From NCBI GenBank assembly GCA_029859555.1, contig JAOUCV010000113.1, positions 1 through 7,025 of the forward strand: DNA of 7,025 bases. The letters are read 5' to 3'. The notes beneath the pieces were generated by a model. It was given only the letters and a program-made list of their open reading frames with translations, did not search any database and was not told the origin of the DNA. The DNA comes from Gammaproteobacteria bacterium (lineage in GTDB: Bacteria > Pseudomonadota > Gammaproteobacteria > UBA9214). Made by a program: the position numbers and the translations under genes. Positions 1 through 5,839 of this stretch are shown here, in pieces (within the stretch, counting starts at the first letter, position 1; the number at the start of each line of letters is the position of its first letter).

Positions 1-1
1 C

Positions 2-512
2 AGCGGCTGCGCCTCTAACCCGGGCAGGGACGGTATCGCGGCAGTAGATCTTTCCAGCGTCTATGTTGGCATGTCGCGTTCAAATTTTGAAGAACTGGTC
101 GGTGGGCCAGTCGACCACAGTCGGACGCGTTATCACATTATTGATACCTACAAGTACGATAGAGGCTATATAGGTTGCATGGCGTCCGGGCTGCCTGGAG
201 GCAAACAACAGTAAAACAGCTGAAACACTGGTTCTCATCGGTACCTTCGGGCTTAGCGGATTAGGCACATGGTACGAGGTCAATAAATGCCAGGTCGGAC
301 ATCTAAGAGCGAGATATGGACCAGAGGAGCGGCTCATCAACATTAGAATTTTACCTCCCGAGCAGTATAAAGGCGGCACATCCCTCTGGGAAAAAAAAGA
401 TTACGATCCCGAACCCTGGTATCCATGCCGTGAGATATACAACCATCCACAACCATTAACGATCCCTGCTGCCGTGATGGATAACGAGGTCACTTCAACA
501 ACGCCTCAGTAG
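2..512 (+). pseudogene. Frameshifted lipoprotein gene, 5' end outside window (possible SmpA/BamE-like fold)
   Basis: The gene is read in two frames. From base 2 the frame gives Ser-Gly-Cys at its start, which looks like the end of a lipobox, so the mature lipoprotein would begin at Cys3. It continues with VYVGMSRSNFEELVGGP and a TYKYDRG segment, then stops at TAA 212-214 after 70 codons. A second frame is open from 174 to TAG 510-512 and carries protein-like sequence (LVLIGTFGLSGLGTWYEV, then a Trp/Tyr/Pro-rich tail). It has no start codon near its beginning. One extra base near the GGG at 188-190 would explain the break: removing it joins MASG to CLEAN. The GMS...GGP pattern followed by a Tyr-rich strand recalls the SmpA/OmlA (BamE-like) fold, but this is only a resemblance. 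The gene is either a young pseudogene or carries a one-base sequencing error. The signal peptide lies left of the window. Confidence 0.6.
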
Positions 513-557
513 TGCCGGGGTAGATGGGTCAGGGCAGAACCGGGACAGGTAATTTTA

Positions 558-592
558 TTGCGTCAAATTTTTGTGCCAATTTAATAATTGGC
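558..592 (+). promoter_or_regulatory. Possible promoter with palindrome upstream of the DUF2934 gene
   Basis: Bases 575-592 form a perfect inverted repeat, GCCAATT-TAAT-AATTGGC, with 7-bp arms and a 4-nt centre. A weak sigma70-like pair can be drawn over it: TTGCGT at 558-563 and TTTAAT at 580-585 with 16 bp between. The palindrome would then cover the -10 element, as an operator might. No T-run follows, so it does not look like a terminator of the preceding gene. The remaining bases of the 513-696 gap show only a short hairpin (659-673) and the ribosome binding site. Confidence 0.25.
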
Positions 593-696
593 TATCTCAA
601 TACCAGCGGCTATTATCCTCCAGCGACGAATGCGGTAATCCGCGAGAATTCTGTGTGCCAGCCAGAGTGGCTGCCATCAACTGACAGGGAAGTATC

Positions 697-1014
697 ATGA
701 CACCATCCAGCAAGAAGAAGACCGCCACGAAAAAAGCTTCCAGTGAAAAAGCTGCCAGGAAAAAAGTGATCAAGAAGAAGGCCGCCAAGGCCAGGAAAAC
801 AGCTGCGAAAAAGGTCGCAAAAAAGACTACAAAGAAGACCACAAAAACTTCCGGTGCAGATGCATCTTTATTAAAAATTTCCCCCGAGGAGCGTTGGAAG
901 ATGATTGCTGTCGCTGCCTATCATAAGGCAGAAAAAAGGGGATTTGCCGCAGGTGGCGACGTGCAGGACTGGGACGAGGCAGAGAAGGAAGTTGACAAGC
1001 TTATCTATGGATGA
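697..1014 (+). CDS. DUF2934 protein with histone H1-like basic N-terminal tail
   Basis: This is a 105-residue protein in two parts. Residues 5-50 are almost entirely Lys, Ala and Thr, in KKxAxKK-type repeats like those of bacterial histone H1-like proteins (AlgP/HctB type). Residues 60-105 (SPEERWKMIAVAAYHKAEKRG, then DVQDWDEAEKEVDKLI) match the DUF2934 pattern: a helix with AAYxxAExRG followed by DWxxAExE. The DUF2934 function is unknown to me. The basic tail suggests binding to DNA or another polyanion, which is inference. The start is ATG 697, preceded by AGGGA at 686-690 with 6-nt spacing. The gene stands alone and converges with a lipoprotein gene at its 3' end. The lysine tail is written largely with AAG/AAA codons in near-repeats, so the tail length may vary between strains. 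Confidence 0.85.
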   Translation: MTPSSKKKTATKKASSEKAARKKVIKKKAAKARKTAAKKVAKKTTKKTTKTSGADASLLKISPEERWKMIAVAAYHKAEKRGFAAGGDVQDWDEAEKEVDKLIYG

Positions 1015-1035
1015 GTCGCTCTGACCCGAGTGAGA

Positions 1036-1068
1036 CGGTCACCGGAAAGAATGCTCTCCCGGTGACCG
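1036..1068. terminator. Perfect 10-bp hairpin between convergent genes
   Basis: CGGTCACCGG (1036-1045) and CCGGTGACCG (1059-1068) are perfect reverse complements around a 13-nt loop. The hairpin lies 22 bases after the DUF2934 stop and 22 bases beyond the stop of the convergent lipoprotein gene, so it could serve both. Neither side has a T-run, so it is not a canonical intrinsic terminator. It may instead protect 3' ends or help Rho-type termination. Confidence 0.5.
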
Positions 1069-1089
1069 CTGAAACAGGCCTGCGCAGGA

Positions 1090-1575
1090 TTACTTCTTGT
1101 ACTTGTACTGTTTTACTTTCGCCTCAGCACCGCGCGCCGGATGCCAGAACCAGCCCTTTGGGTCCCAGCATTGAGCATATGAATAGTCATTTGCCAAAGT
1201 GGCGTAAGCCTCTACTGCTTCAGGATACATTTTCAGGTCTTCATATGCATTCGCCATAATGTAAAGGCAGGTACCCACATCATTCAGCGCCCATAGTTCT
1301 GCTGCTGTTGATATGGGTTCAAAACCTGATAACTCGGCATTCATCTTTTTGCCTTCTGCACCGTACAATTCAACGCAATTTTGCGTATATGCAAAAAGGT
1401 CAGGGTACTTCTTGTCGGCTGAGGCTTGCCAGGATTTGCTCACAAGTGTTGCAGATGTAAAATCACCGTAATCAAGTGTCTCGGCCTTGGCCTCAATATC
1501 CTGGCGTGTGACTTTGGCTGGCGTACAGCTGATGCAAAATACAGCGATTGCCAGAAGTAGAAGTGTTGCTCGCAT
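1090..1575 (-). CDS. Small lipoprotein with TPR-like segment, function unknown
   Basis: The predicted product has 161 residues. It starts with MRATLLLLAIAVFCISC, a short charged n-region, a hydrophobic core and a Cys at position 17 that would be lipidated. The lipobox (Cys-Ile-Ser-Cys) is degenerate. Thr follows the Cys, so there is no Asp inner-membrane retention signal and outer-membrane sorting is expected. The middle is acidic and helical. The segment from about residue 104 to 133 (CLYIMANAYEDLKMYPEAVEA) has the spacing of a TPR helix pair. The C-terminus is Trp-rich, then basic. A longer frame opens at 1638, but ATG 1575 is preferred: it begins the signal peptide and has GGGAG at 1583-1587, 7 nt upstream. 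A TATAAT at 1600-1595 lies just upstream. I do not recognise a named family; a role in an envelope complex is possible but unproven. Confidence 0.75.
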   Translation of the reverse strand: MRATLLLLAIAVFCISCTPAKVTRQDIEAKAETLDYGDFTSATLVSKSWQASADKKYPDLFAYTQNCVELYGAEGKKMNAELSGFEPISTAAELWALNDVGTCLYIMANAYEDLKMYPEAVEAYATLANDYSYAQCWDPKGWFWHPARGAEAKVKQYKYKK

Positions 1576-1594
1576 GATGCAGCTCCCAGAGTAA

Positions 1595-1600
1595 ATTATA
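1595..1600 (-). promoter_or_regulatory. Consensus -10 box of the TPR-like lipoprotein gene
   Basis: On the minus strand these bases read TATAAT, 19 bases before the chosen ATG at 1575. No good -35 hexamer is seen at 16-18 bp upstream. Initiation about 7 nt downstream would leave a leader of only about a dozen bases, starting at the ribosome binding site, so the promoter call is tentative. Confidence 0.35.
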
Positions 1601-1666
1601 CGGTTCACAGCTTGAATAAAGAGCACTGACTTTACCAAAATTCGCGCCAGTTTCTCACCAGGCTCT

Positions 1667-1683
1667 AAAAAAAGGCAAAAAAA
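1667..1683. repeat. Twin A7 tracts separated by GGC
   Basis: Seven adenines (1667-1673), GGC, then seven adenines (1677-1683) lie between the convergently read end of the LysR gene and the start of the lipoprotein gene. On the minus strand this reads T7-GCC-T7, downstream of the LysR stop. It could be a terminator slippery region or a bent A-tract element. No strong stem immediately precedes it. Confidence 0.4.
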
Positions 1684-1736
1684 GTGTCAGGGTACATGTT
1701 TCACCAATACAAACTGTCGATTTCTGTTGGCATGCC

Positions 1737-1758
1737 CCGGGGGATTACGATACCCCGG
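1737..1758 (-). terminator. Hairpin over the LysR stop codon
   Basis: CCGGGG (1737-1742) and CCCCGG (1753-1758) are perfect reverse complements around a 10-nt loop that contains the TAA stop of the LysR gene (1745-1747). No T-run follows directly; T-rich sequence appears only about 55 bases further on, at 1683-1667 on the minus strand. It may be part of a loose termination region for the LysR transcript. Confidence 0.3.
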
Positions 1759-2671
1759 CCACCAGGCCAGCATCCCGGCAGGGATGCTCACCATAACGTC
1801 CCGAGAGAAAATCCGAGAACACCTGTATCCGCCTGGGTATTAAACGTCCCGGTGGATAGACAGCATGGATGCCGACGGCAGCGCCCTGGTATTCATTCAG
1901 AATTGTGACCAGGCTGCCTTGTTTTACGTAACTGCCGAGGATAAAGGCAGGGCTTCTGGTGATTCCCAAACCGGCGCAGGCGGCTGTCGCCAAGGCGTTG
2001 CCATTATTGGCACGGATACGAATCCGTGGCTGTGCATGGATCATCTTGCCCGCCGGCGTTTGGTAACGCCACTGCTGCTTGTAACTGATATTGCTGTATT
2101 GCAGACCAGTATGCTGATGCAGTTCATCCGGGTGTGCCGGTTCGCCGTGACGTTCCAGATAGGCACGGCTGGCACACGTCATAATGCGCACGGTCCCTAA
2201 ACGCCTCGCCACGAGTGTGGAATCCTGCAGTTCCCCGATCCTGACCGCCATGTCAAAACCTTCCTCTACCAGGTTGATGTTGCGATCGTTCAGGTCCAGG
2301 TTTAACTCAATGGCAGGATGTTCATTAAGAAAGTCAGTAATAGCATCCGACAGGTGCGTTAAACCAAAAGATAGCGGGGCAGCCAGCTTGAGTGTGCCGC
2401 GTAATTCTATGGTCTCTTCAGTAACGCTTTGCTCGGCGTCATCAAGGTCTGCAAGAATTTGCACGGCACGCTGGTAAAAGTTTTTGCCGGTATCGGTCAG
2501 TGCCAGGCGCCGGGTGGTGCGATGCAACAGTCGGCTACCCAGGCGTCTTTCCAGTTGGCTAATACGCCGGCTAACAACCGACTTCGCAATGCCGAGCCGC
2601 TCGCCGGCCATGCTGAAGCTGCCGGCGTCCACGACGGCAGTAAAGGCTTTCATATCAGCAAACTTGTCCAT
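1745..2671 (-). CDS. LysR-family transcriptional regulator (YhaJ-like context)
   Basis: This 308-residue protein has the usual LysR length and architecture. Residues 5-65 hold the winged helix-turn-helix (AFTAVVDAGSFSMAGERLG, then IAKSVVSRRISQLERRLGSR and LLHRTTRRLALTDTG). A linker helix runs to about residue 90, and the effector-binding domain follows from about 92 to 293 (LRGTLKLAAPLSFG, EGFDMAVRIGEL, GLGITRSPAF). It would bind upstream of the divergent pirin gene and respond to a small ligand. In E. coli, YhaJ sits beside the pirin yhaK and near yqjG and responds to aromatic or quinone-like compounds, so a similar ligand is inferred here. ATG 2671 fits the family N-terminus, but no Shine-Dalgarno is visible. 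A TATAAT on this strand at 2687-2682 would give a transcript starting only a few bases before the ATG. Residues after about 295 form a family-variable tail. Confidence 0.93.
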   Translation of the reverse strand: MDKFADMKAFTAVVDAGSFSMAGERLGIAKSVVSRRISQLERRLGSRLLHRTTRRLALTDTGKNFYQRAVQILADLDDAEQSVTEETIELRGTLKLAAPLSFGLTHLSDAITDFLNEHPAIELNLDLNDRNINLVEEGFDMAVRIGELQDSTLVARRLGTVRIMTCASRAYLERHGEPAHPDELHQHTGLQYSNISYKQQWRYQTPAGKMIHAQPRIRIRANNGNALATAACAGLGITRSPAFILGSYVKQGSLVTILNEYQGAAVGIHAVYPPGRLIPRRIQVFSDFLSGRYGEHPCRDAGLVAGVS

Positions 2672-2681
2672 ATTGTTGCAA

Positions 2682-2732
2682 ATTATAGAACAGAAAGTTC
2701 CAGATAACCTGGTTTATTAATATATTTGGAAC
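2682..2732. promoter_or_regulatory. Divergent LysR/pirin control region with GAAC/GTTC repeats
   Basis: Between the divergent genes, GAAC (2688-2691) and GTTC (2697-2700) form an inverted repeat over AGAAA. GTTCCA (2697-2702) is also mirrored by TGGAAC (2727-2732), and AACCTGGTT (2706-2714) is a further short palindrome. The minus strand has TATAAT at 2687-2682 for the LysR gene. The plus strand has TATATT at 2721-2726 for the pirin gene, with no good -35, as expected of an activator-dependent promoter. The repeats are reasonable LysR sites, but a strict T-N11-A motif centred on them was not found. Confidence 0.45.
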
Positions 2733-2789
2733 AAGTAGGCTCTTCATCTTAGCAGCAACCGCCGCCGCCCAATCAGTGGAGGAACTGTC

Positions 2790-3665
2790 ATGAACAGGCC
2801 TGGACAAGCAAAAAAACTGCAGTTGCGAAGTATTTCCCGCCTCGTCAAAGGCATGCCAGCCACTGACGGCGCTGGTGTCGAACTCACGCGGGTTATCGGG
2901 CAGCCGGTGTTGCCGATGCTTGATCCGTTTCTGCTGCTGGATGCGTTCAGGTCAGATAAACCGGAAGATTATATTGCCGGCTTTCCATCACACCCTCATC
3001 GTGGTTTTGAAACGGTCACTTACCTGCTCGCCGGGCGTATGCATCACAAGGACAACGCCGGACATGAGGGAGTTATTGAGCCGGGTGGCATCCAGTGGAT
3101 GAGCGCGGGTAAAGGCATTGTGCACTCGGAGATGCCAGAGCAGGAGCATGGCATGCTGGAAGGATTTCAGCTCTGGATAAATCTGCCAGCCAGTCACAAG
3201 ATGGATACGGCTGCTTACCAGGAATACCCGGCTGAACAAATCCCCCTGGAGTCGCGGCAAGGGGGCATTGAGGTGCGGGTCATTAGCGGCGTGACCTCAA
3301 AAGGCACACAAGGTCCGGTCGTGCAGCCCTTGACTGAGCCGCTTTACCTGGATGTCCTGGTTCCGGCCGGTCAAAACTATTTCGAAACCTTGCCAGAAGC
3401 ACACAATGCTTTTTTGTATGTGATTCATGGTTCAGTGAGCCTTGAGAATCAGGATGGTGAAACGATGACGCTGGGGCGGGATGATTTGGGCGTACTGACC
3501 GAGGGCGATGCAGTCAGCTTACAGGCTGGCCAGCAGGGTGCCCGCTTCCTCGTTGTGGCCGGCAAGCCATTGAGAGAGCCGGTGGCGCGTGGCGGACCCT
3601 TTGTGATGAATACCAGGGCTGAGGTTCAACAGGCATTTGATGATTACAAGCAGGGAGAATTTTAA
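2790..3665 (+). CDS. Pirin family protein (cupin, YhaK/PA-type)
   Basis: This 291-residue bicupin of the pirin family has a typical full length. The N-terminal cupin carries DPFLLLDAF (45-53) and the metal motif HPHRGFETVTYLL (68-80). It then has GGIQWMSAGKGIVHSEMP (99-116). By analogy with human pirin, the metal ligands are His68, His70, His112 and Glu114, and all are present. The C-terminal cupin covers about 150-275 and ends with the pirin tail signature GGPFVMNT. Bacterial pirins bind Fe(II) or another metal in the cytoplasm; some show quercetin 2,3-dioxygenase activity, and the physiological substrate is usually unknown. The start is ATG 2790 with GGAGGA at 2778-2783, spaced by 6. The next gene starts 3 nt after the stop, so the two are co-transcribed. 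The divergent LysR protein is the likely regulator. The exact substrate cannot be inferred. Confidence 0.95.
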   Translation: MNRPGQAKKLQLRSISRLVKGMPATDGAGVELTRVIGQPVLPMLDPFLLLDAFRSDKPEDYIAGFPSHPHRGFETVTYLLAGRMHHKDNAGHEGVIEPGGIQWMSAGKGIVHSEMPEQEHGMLEGFQLWINLPASHKMDTAAYQEYPAEQIPLESRQGGIEVRVISGVTSKGTQGPVVQPLTEPLYLDVLVPAGQNYFETLPEAHNAFLYVIHGSVSLENQDGETMTLGRDDLGVLTEGDAVSLQAGQQGARFLVVAGKPLREPVARGGPFVMNTRAEVQQAFDDYKQGEF

Positions 3666-3668
3666 CCA

Positions 3669-4631
3669 ATGATTCAAAAAAGCATGAACACCAAAGCAGA
3701 TACTGATAACGGTGAATTTATTCGATCAGAGTCCGGCTTTCGAAACTGGGTGACGAAAGACGGCGCTGCAGGCCCGACTGGAGAAGCCGGTTTCCCGGCC
3801 GAGTTGGGGCGTTATCATCTTTATGTTTCATTTGCCTGCCCATGGGCGCATCGCACCTTGATTTTTCGCGCCCTGAAAGGACTCGAGGAGGCAATTTCAG
3901 TATCGGTTGTGCATCCATTGATGCCTGAGGAAAGCTGGGTGTTCGGAGAATACCCGAGTGCTACCGAAGACCATGTGAACAAGGCCGGGTATTTGCTTGA
4001 AAACTATTTGAAAGCAGATCCTCATTTTAACGGCCTGGTTACAGTGCCTGTTTTATGGGATAAAAAGCGCCAGACGATTGTAAATAACGAGTCTTCAGAA
4101 ATTATTCGCATGCTGAATTCTTCCTTTGATGCTTTGGTAAATTCTGACATGGATTTATACCCGCAGGAGTTACGCAAGGAAATTGATGAGATTAATGACG
4201 TTGTTTACCACAATGTGAATAACGGAGTGTATCGCTGTGGGTTTGCTAAAACCCAGCAAGCCTATGACAGTGCCTTTGATAGTTTATTCGATGCAATGGA
4301 CGGGATTGAAGAAAGATTATCAAAGCACCGTTACCTTGTTGGTAACCGGATTACCGAGGCCGACTGGCGCCTGTTTACAACCTTGGTGCGTTTTGATGCG
4401 GTGTATTACAACCACTTTAAAACCAATAAAAAGCGTCTGATCGAGTATCCGAATCTATGGGCATACACGCGCGAGCTGTACCAGGTTTCTGGCGTGGCAG
4501 AAACGGTCAACATGGATCATATCAAGTACCACTACTTCGGTAGTCATCGCTCAATCAATCCAGCCGGTATTGTTCCAAACGGGCCGGAAATTGATTTCAT
4601 GCAGACGCATGGGCGGGAAAATATTTCCTGA
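3669..4631 (+). CDS. yqjG: Glutathionyl-hydroquinone reductase (Xi-class GST, YqjG/PcpF family)
   Basis: The product has 320 residues. Residues about 45-150 form the thioredoxin-like domain with catalytic Cys57 in FACPWAHR, the cis-Pro in LVTVPVLWD (Pro127) and the glutathione-binding NNESSEIIRML (139-149). The helical domain follows, with the family signature YHNVNNGVYRCGFA (180-193, including Tyr188) and RYLVGNRITEADWRLFTTLVRFD. These are hallmarks of enzymes that use glutathione to reduce glutathionyl-hydroquinones to hydroquinones in the cytoplasm, salvaging adducts formed by quinones. The N-terminus is shorter than in E. coli YqjG. The start at 3669 has AGGGAG at 3652-3657 inside the end of the pirin gene, a spacing of 11; ATG 3684 is an alternative without a good site. 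The 3-nt gap to the pirin gene indicates an operon. The Cys, rather than Ser or Tyr, at the active site separates it from ordinary GSTs. Confidence 0.95.
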   Translation: MIQKSMNTKADTDNGEFIRSESGFRNWVTKDGAAGPTGEAGFPAELGRYHLYVSFACPWAHRTLIFRALKGLEEAISVSVVHPLMPEESWVFGEYPSATEDHVNKAGYLLENYLKADPHFNGLVTVPVLWDKKRQTIVNNESSEIIRMLNSSFDALVNSDMDLYPQELRKEIDEINDVVYHNVNNGVYRCGFAKTQQAYDSAFDSLFDAMDGIEERLSKHRYLVGNRITEADWRLFTTLVRFDAVYYNHFKTNKKRLIEYPNLWAYTRELYQVSGVAETVNMDHIKYHYFGSHRSINPAGIVPNGPEIDFMQTHGRENIS

Positions 4632-4712
4632 CAGGTTTTGACCGCTGCAACTGCAAGCAGAATGAGCGCTCACTTATACCCTGTGTTTAATACGGCAACC
4701 TGGATGACGAGC

Positions 4713-5300
4713 ATGACACTTAAAAATACTGCGCAATCTTACGGCTCGATTGCCAAATTTCTTCACTGGACTACGGCCGGATTATTTCTTCTGTCTTATG
4801 TGGCTGTGTACTATCGACACTGGTTTACTGAAGAGAAGACAGCGGACAACTGGACAGCCCTGCAACTGCATTTATCAATTGGTGTAACCATCGCTGTTAT
4901 TGTTGTGCTTCGCATACTATGGAAAGCAGGTAACCGCAATCCGGAGCTTGAACCTGGTACGCAGCTGGAACATTTGGCAGCAAGGTCCGGGCATTATGCG
5001 CTGTACGCTGTAATGATCATAATGCCGTTAACGGGTTACCTGGGAACAGGTGTAAACACCGAATATTTCTTTATGTTTGATATTCCGAAGTTTGAATCGA
5101 CGTATTTGTACAATGCGCTGGTAACTGACGGGCTTGGAATAAGCTTTAAGGAATTCGAGAAGCCGATAGATTTTGTACATAAAGATATCGGTGGGGCATG
5201 GCTTGTCTGGTTGTTGGTTCTCGGCCACGTGATGGCTGCGTTATATCACCACTTCGTCAAAAAAGACCAGACCCTCCACAAGATGATGATCGGAAAGTGA
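4713..5300 (+). CDS. Cytochrome b561 family membrane protein
   Basis: With ATG 4713 the product has 195 residues, close to the family's usual length of about 180. It begins with the family N-terminus YGSIAKFLHWTTAGLFLLS. Four membrane helices are visible: residues about 17-34, 52-70, 93-111 and 160-180. Candidate heme b ligands are His18 (LHW), His53 (LHLSIG), His156 (VHKDIGG) and His172 (LGHVMAALYHHF). The protein should be an inner-membrane di-heme electron carrier, likely oxidising or reducing quinol. An unusually long, partly hydrophobic loop (about 112-150) lies between helices 3 and 4. The open frame reaches back to TTG 4638, and ATG 4662 and 4704 are also possible, but the extra residues match nothing in the family. 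The ribosome binding site is weak for all. It lies 81 bases after the hydroquinone reductase gene on the same strand, probably in the same operon. Confidence 0.88.
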   Translation: MTLKNTAQSYGSIAKFLHWTTAGLFLLSYVAVYYRHWFTEEKTADNWTALQLHLSIGVTIAVIVVLRILWKAGNRNPELEPGTQLEHLAARSGHYALYAVMIIMPLTGYLGTGVNTEYFFMFDIPKFESTYLYNALVTDGLGISFKEFEKPIDFVHKDIGGAWLVWLLVLGHVMAALYHHFVKKDQTLHKMMIGK

Positions 5301-5303
5301 ACC

Positions 5304-5319
5304 GGCAGGAAAACCTGCC
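5304..5319. terminator. Hairpin between the convergent cytochrome b561 and bacterioferritin genes
   Basis: GGCAGG (5304-5309), loop AAAA, CCTGCC (5314-5319) form a tight 6-bp stem four bases after the cytochrome gene's stop. Adjacent C/G bases may extend it imperfectly. No T-run follows on the plus strand, and the minus strand shows TTTT only in the loop. It is a probable end-of-transcript structure serving one or both convergent operons. Confidence 0.45.
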
Positions 5320-5369
5320 CGGCACTGCACGGTCTTCTACGGAGGCCGCTCATTTGCGCGTGCGATAAA

Positions 5370-5837
5370 TTACATTTGTGACTGCAGGTAGTTTTTTATG
5401 CCTGTCTTCTTGATCAGGCCCAGTTGCTTCTCTAGCCAGTAGGCGTGATCCATTTCGGTGTCATCCAGCAATTTGGTTAAAATTTGCCGTGAATCGTAAT
5501 CTTTTTCTTCCTCACATATTTCGATGGCGGCTTTCAATGCAGCAGTTACCTGGTATTCAACGTCCAGATCATTCTGTAGCATTTCCCTGACGTTACTACC
5601 GACACGAACCTTGTCCGCTGAATTCATGTCAGGTTGTACTTCCAGGAATAACATGCGCTCCATTAACGCGTCAGCATGTTCTGTCTCTTCTTGCATTTCA
5701 TGATCAAGACGTTCGTATAATTTAGTCAGCCCCATATCTTTATAGATACGGGAATGAGCCATGTACTGGTCACGTGCTGCAAGTTCACCATTGAGCAGTT
5801 TCTGGAGTTGTTGCAAAACTTTTTTGCGGCCTTTCAT
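5370..5837 (-). CDS. Bacterioferritin-family subunit with intact ferroxidase site, no heme Met (FtnA/BfrA-like)
   Basis: This 155-residue four-helix-bundle ferritin subunit stores iron by oxidising Fe(II) to a ferric mineral in a 24-mer shell. In bacterioferritin numbering the di-iron ligands are all present: Glu18 ([10 protein letters not shown]), Glu51 and His54 (EEETEHAD), Glu94, and Glu128/His131 ([11 protein letters not shown]). The last pair is shifted by a one-residue insertion compared with E. coli Bfr. Position 52, the heme-ligating Met of bacterioferritins, is Thr, so this subunit should not supply a heme ligand. The motifs [17 protein letters not shown] and [12 protein letters not shown] closely resemble Pseudomonas FtnA (formerly BfrA). 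ATG 5837 is chosen over an in-frame TTG at 5843 because AGGAG at 5849-5845 sits 7 nt before the ATG. It starts 2 nt after the stop of the heme-type subunit gene, so the two are probably translationally coupled and co-assembled. Confidence 0.93.
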   Translation of the reverse strand: MKGRKKVLQQLQKLLNGELAARDQYMAHSRIYKDMGLTKLYERLDHEMQEETEHADALMERMLFLEVQPDMNSADKVRVGSNVREMLQNDLDVEYQVTAALKAAIEICEEEKDYDSRQILTKLLDDTEMDHAYWLEKQLGLIKKTGIKNYLQSQM

Positions 5838-5839
5838 GA

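Noticed and set aside
80..379. Minus-strand 99-codon frame over the frameshifted lipoprotein gene
   Set aside because: It is antisense to two protein-like plus frames and has no recognisable motif. It is better explained as a shadow.
659..673. Short hairpin CAGCCA-GAG-TGGCTG upstream of the DUF2934 gene
   Set aside because: The stem is only 6 bp with a 3-nt loop and no T-run, close to what chance allows. No function is claimed.
597..842. Minus-strand Phe/Ala-rich hydrophobic frame resembling a membrane protein
   Set aside because: It is the reverse complement of the Lys/Ala tail codons of the DUF2934 gene, which turns Lys codons into Phe/Leu codons. It is an artefact of composition.
1011..1259. 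Plus-strand frame opposite the lipoprotein gene
   Set aside because: It runs through the intergenic hairpin and antisense to a supported gene, with no domain or ribosome binding site. It is a shadow frame.
1576..1638. Longer N-terminus of the minus-strand lipoprotein from 1638
   Set aside because: It would bury the signal peptide behind 21 extra residues. ATG 1575 has its own ribosome binding site and starts the signal peptide directly.
4638..4712. Longer cytochrome b561 N-terminus from TTG 4638
   Set aside because: The 25 extra residues do not resemble the family, and the normal N-terminus begins at ATG 4713. ATG 4662 cannot be excluded but has no better ribosome binding site.
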